A stretch of 24,429 nt of DNA, from NCBI GenBank assembly GCA_934418295.1, contig CAKRWZ010000023.1, positions 1 through 24,429 on the forward strand. Direction: 5' to 3'. Shown here one piece after another: positions 23,274-24,429 of this stretch (its first letter is position 1; the number at the start of each line of letters is the position of its first letter). The stretch comes from an uncultured Mediterraneibacter sp. (GTDB lineage: Bacteria; Bacillota; Clostridia; Lachnospirales; Lachnospiraceae). The translations under genes were made by a program, and so were the position numbers. The notes below the pieces were generated by a model that was not told the DNA's origin, did not search any database, and saw nothing but the letters and a program-made list of their open reading frames with translations.

Positions 23274-24236
23274 ATGGGACCAACAAAGGAAGTAGAAGAG
23301 ATTCCGGTATATATGTTTATGGGTTTTCTGGAAAGCGGAAAGACAACCTTTGCGAACGAAACTCTGATTGATCGTGGATTTACAGAAGGCGAACCAACCC
23401 TTCTGCTTGTCTGCGAAGAAGGAATCGAGGAGTACGATGAGGAGTATCTGAAGAGTCAGAATATCTTCGTGGAATATCTGGAGGAATCCAACTTAAATAC
23501 CGAATATCTGCTTGATCTGCAGGACAAGTATAAGCCGACCCGCGTGATGATCGAGTATAACGGTACCTGGAAGATGGATAAGCTGTTTTCCATTCGCGTG
23601 CCAAAGGGCTGGACAATCGTACAGGTAATCACATTTGTCGATGCATCCACCTTTGATGTGTATGTGGCAAATATGAAAGCGATGATGATGGAACAGTTAT
23701 CAAGCGCGGATATGATCATCTTCAACCGATGCGATGAGAATACAAAGCGTGCGGAGTACCGCCGGAGTATCCGTGCGGTAAATCGTCGTGCCCAGGTGAT
23801 CTTCGAGAACAAGGATGGAGCAGCCGATGTCGGTGATGAGGAGTTAGATCTGCCATACGAGATTGATAAGCCAAGCATTACACTCGAAGATGAAGATTAC
23901 GGTATCTTCTATATTGATGCGTGCGACAATCCGGATAAATATGTAGGAAAGCAGATTACATTTAAGGCAATGGTACACAAGCCGAAGAGCTACAAGGCAA
24001 ACGAATTTGTACCGGGTAGATTTGCAATGACATGCTGTGCCGAAGATGTCGCATTTATCGGATTTAAGTGCTATTCCGATCTGACAAAGCATCTGAAGGA
24101 CAGACAGTGGGTAACGGTTACTGGAACGATCGACAAGGAATTCTATCCGGAGTTTGAGGGCGAAGGACCAGTGATCCGCGCCACCAAGATCGAACCGGCC
24201 AAGCCAGCCGAAGAAGAACTTGTATATTTCAACTAA
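23274..24236 (+). CDS. CobW-type GTPase fused to a TIGR03943/YcgQ-like C-terminal domain
   Basis: The protein has 320 residues; an AGAAAGGA site lies about seven bases before the ATG. Residues about 10-190 form a G3E GTPase-like domain with Walker A GFLESGKTT (17-25) and IFNRCDEN in place of NKxD. The CxCC motif of metal chaperones is missing. Residues about 210-310 resemble the C-terminal domain of TIGR03943/YcgQ proteins, with the hallmark EFVPGRFAMTCCAEDVAFIGF. YcgQ-type proteins pair with YcgR/DUF318 permeases and are often linked to zinc limitation. Arginine codons here are mostly CGT/CGC, whereas neighbours favour AGA/CGG, a hint of different ancestry or expression. A partner permease may lie beyond the window. 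Confidence 0.82.
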   Translation: MGPTKEVEEIPVYMFMGFLESGKTTFANETLIDRGFTEGEPTLLLVCEEGIEEYDEEYLKSQNIFVEYLEESNLNTEYLLDLQDKYKPTRVMIEYNGTWKMDKLFSIRVPKGWTIVQVITFVDASTFDVYVANMKAMMMEQLSSADMIIFNRCDENTKRAEYRRSIRAVNRRAQVIFENKDGAADVGDEELDLPYEIDKPSITLEDEDYGIFYIDACDNPDKYVGKQITFKAMVHKPKSYKANEFVPGRFAMTCCAEDVAFIGFKCYSDLTKHLKDRQWVTVTGTIDKEFYPEFEGEGPVIRATKIEPAKPAEEELVYFN

Positions 24237-24429
24237 CGAAGGAAAAACAGAACAAGAGGTTCGAAGAATTATAGAACAATTGTAATTTGTGTGTATTTCA
24301 TATATTTCAAAAACAAATTCATGAAATATACATATGTTTGGAATTTAGATGTTCTTAATGCTCTGTAATCAATCAGCAATGTTTGAACACGATGTTCAAA
24401 CAAGCCGCCACTGAGCCATGGATGGCGAA
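24237..24429. other. AT-rich intergenic end region with an inverted repeat
   Basis: No gene is seen in these 193 bases. GTTTGAACA (24381-24389), loop CGA and TGTTCAAAC (24393-24401) form a perfect inverted repeat. CGCCA (24406-24410) and TGGCG (24423-24427) can pair just beyond, at the cut edge. No T run follows within the window. It could be a terminator region or an operator for the next gene. Confidence 0.45.

Noticed and set aside
21986..24236. The CobW-type GTPases as part of the corrinoid system at the left end
   Set aside because: They are 12 kb away in another unit. The CobW name covers a broad metal-chaperone family, and the His-rich insert and YcgQ-like domain fit zinc or a similar metal better.
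24384..24396. LexA/DinR SOS box in the right-edge inverted repeat
   Set aside because: The half-sites are GAAC and GTTC but separated by five bases; the Firmicute box needs four and flanking C/G.

Overview
The window looks like a chromosomal stretch from a low-to-mid GC, spore-forming Clostridium-type Firmicute, most likely a gut member of the Lachnospiraceae. That placement is inference. It rests on strong AGGAGG-type ribosome binding sites, sigma-A-like promoters, a YlmC/YmxH sporulation-family protein, an orphan BioY, and several protein families typical of Lachnospiraceae. There are no rRNA, tRNA, CRISPR or transposase genes, and no gene-free stretch longer than about 300 bases.

Region 1 (1-9853) is one tight operon of at least six genes, entering from the left edge. 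It holds a giant GLUG/helical-repeat surface protein (partial), a secreted membrane-anchored alpha/alpha-toroid protein (prenyltransferase/squalene-cyclase fold), and a membrane-anchored DUF4430 (transcobalamin C-terminal-like) protein. These are followed by EcfT, a fused EcfA1A2 ATPase and an ECF S component. The toroid plus DUF4430 pair corresponds to the two halves of animal intrinsic factor/transcobalamin, so I read this as a candidate Gram-positive corrinoid-capture system feeding an ECF importer. It ends at a bidirectional terminator.

Region 2 (9852-15231) is a set of small transcription units: bioY (-), a NadM-like nucleotidyltransferase (+), a hemolysin III/PAQR membrane protein (-), a small alarmone synthetase with a coupled 93-aa protein (+), an orphan carbamate-kinase-family gene (-), a YlmC/YmxH protein (+) and nrdR (+). 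Several promoters, a perfect 17-bp palindrome and several hairpins lie between them.

Region 3 (15240-20251) is a complete Dpp/Opp/Nik-type ABC importer operon: lipoprotein binding protein, two permeases and two ATPases. It has an extended -10 promoter and a hairpin between the binding-protein gene and the permeases. truA and the exonuclease III gene follow as an overlapping pair.

Region 4 (21986-24429) carries two COG0523/CobW-type G3E GTPases. The first has a CxCC motif and a 44-histidine insert built on a 33-bp tandem repeat. The second lacks CxCC and is fused to a TIGR03943/YcgQ-like C-terminal domain. Together they suggest a metal (probably zinc) homeostasis module that may continue past the right edge.
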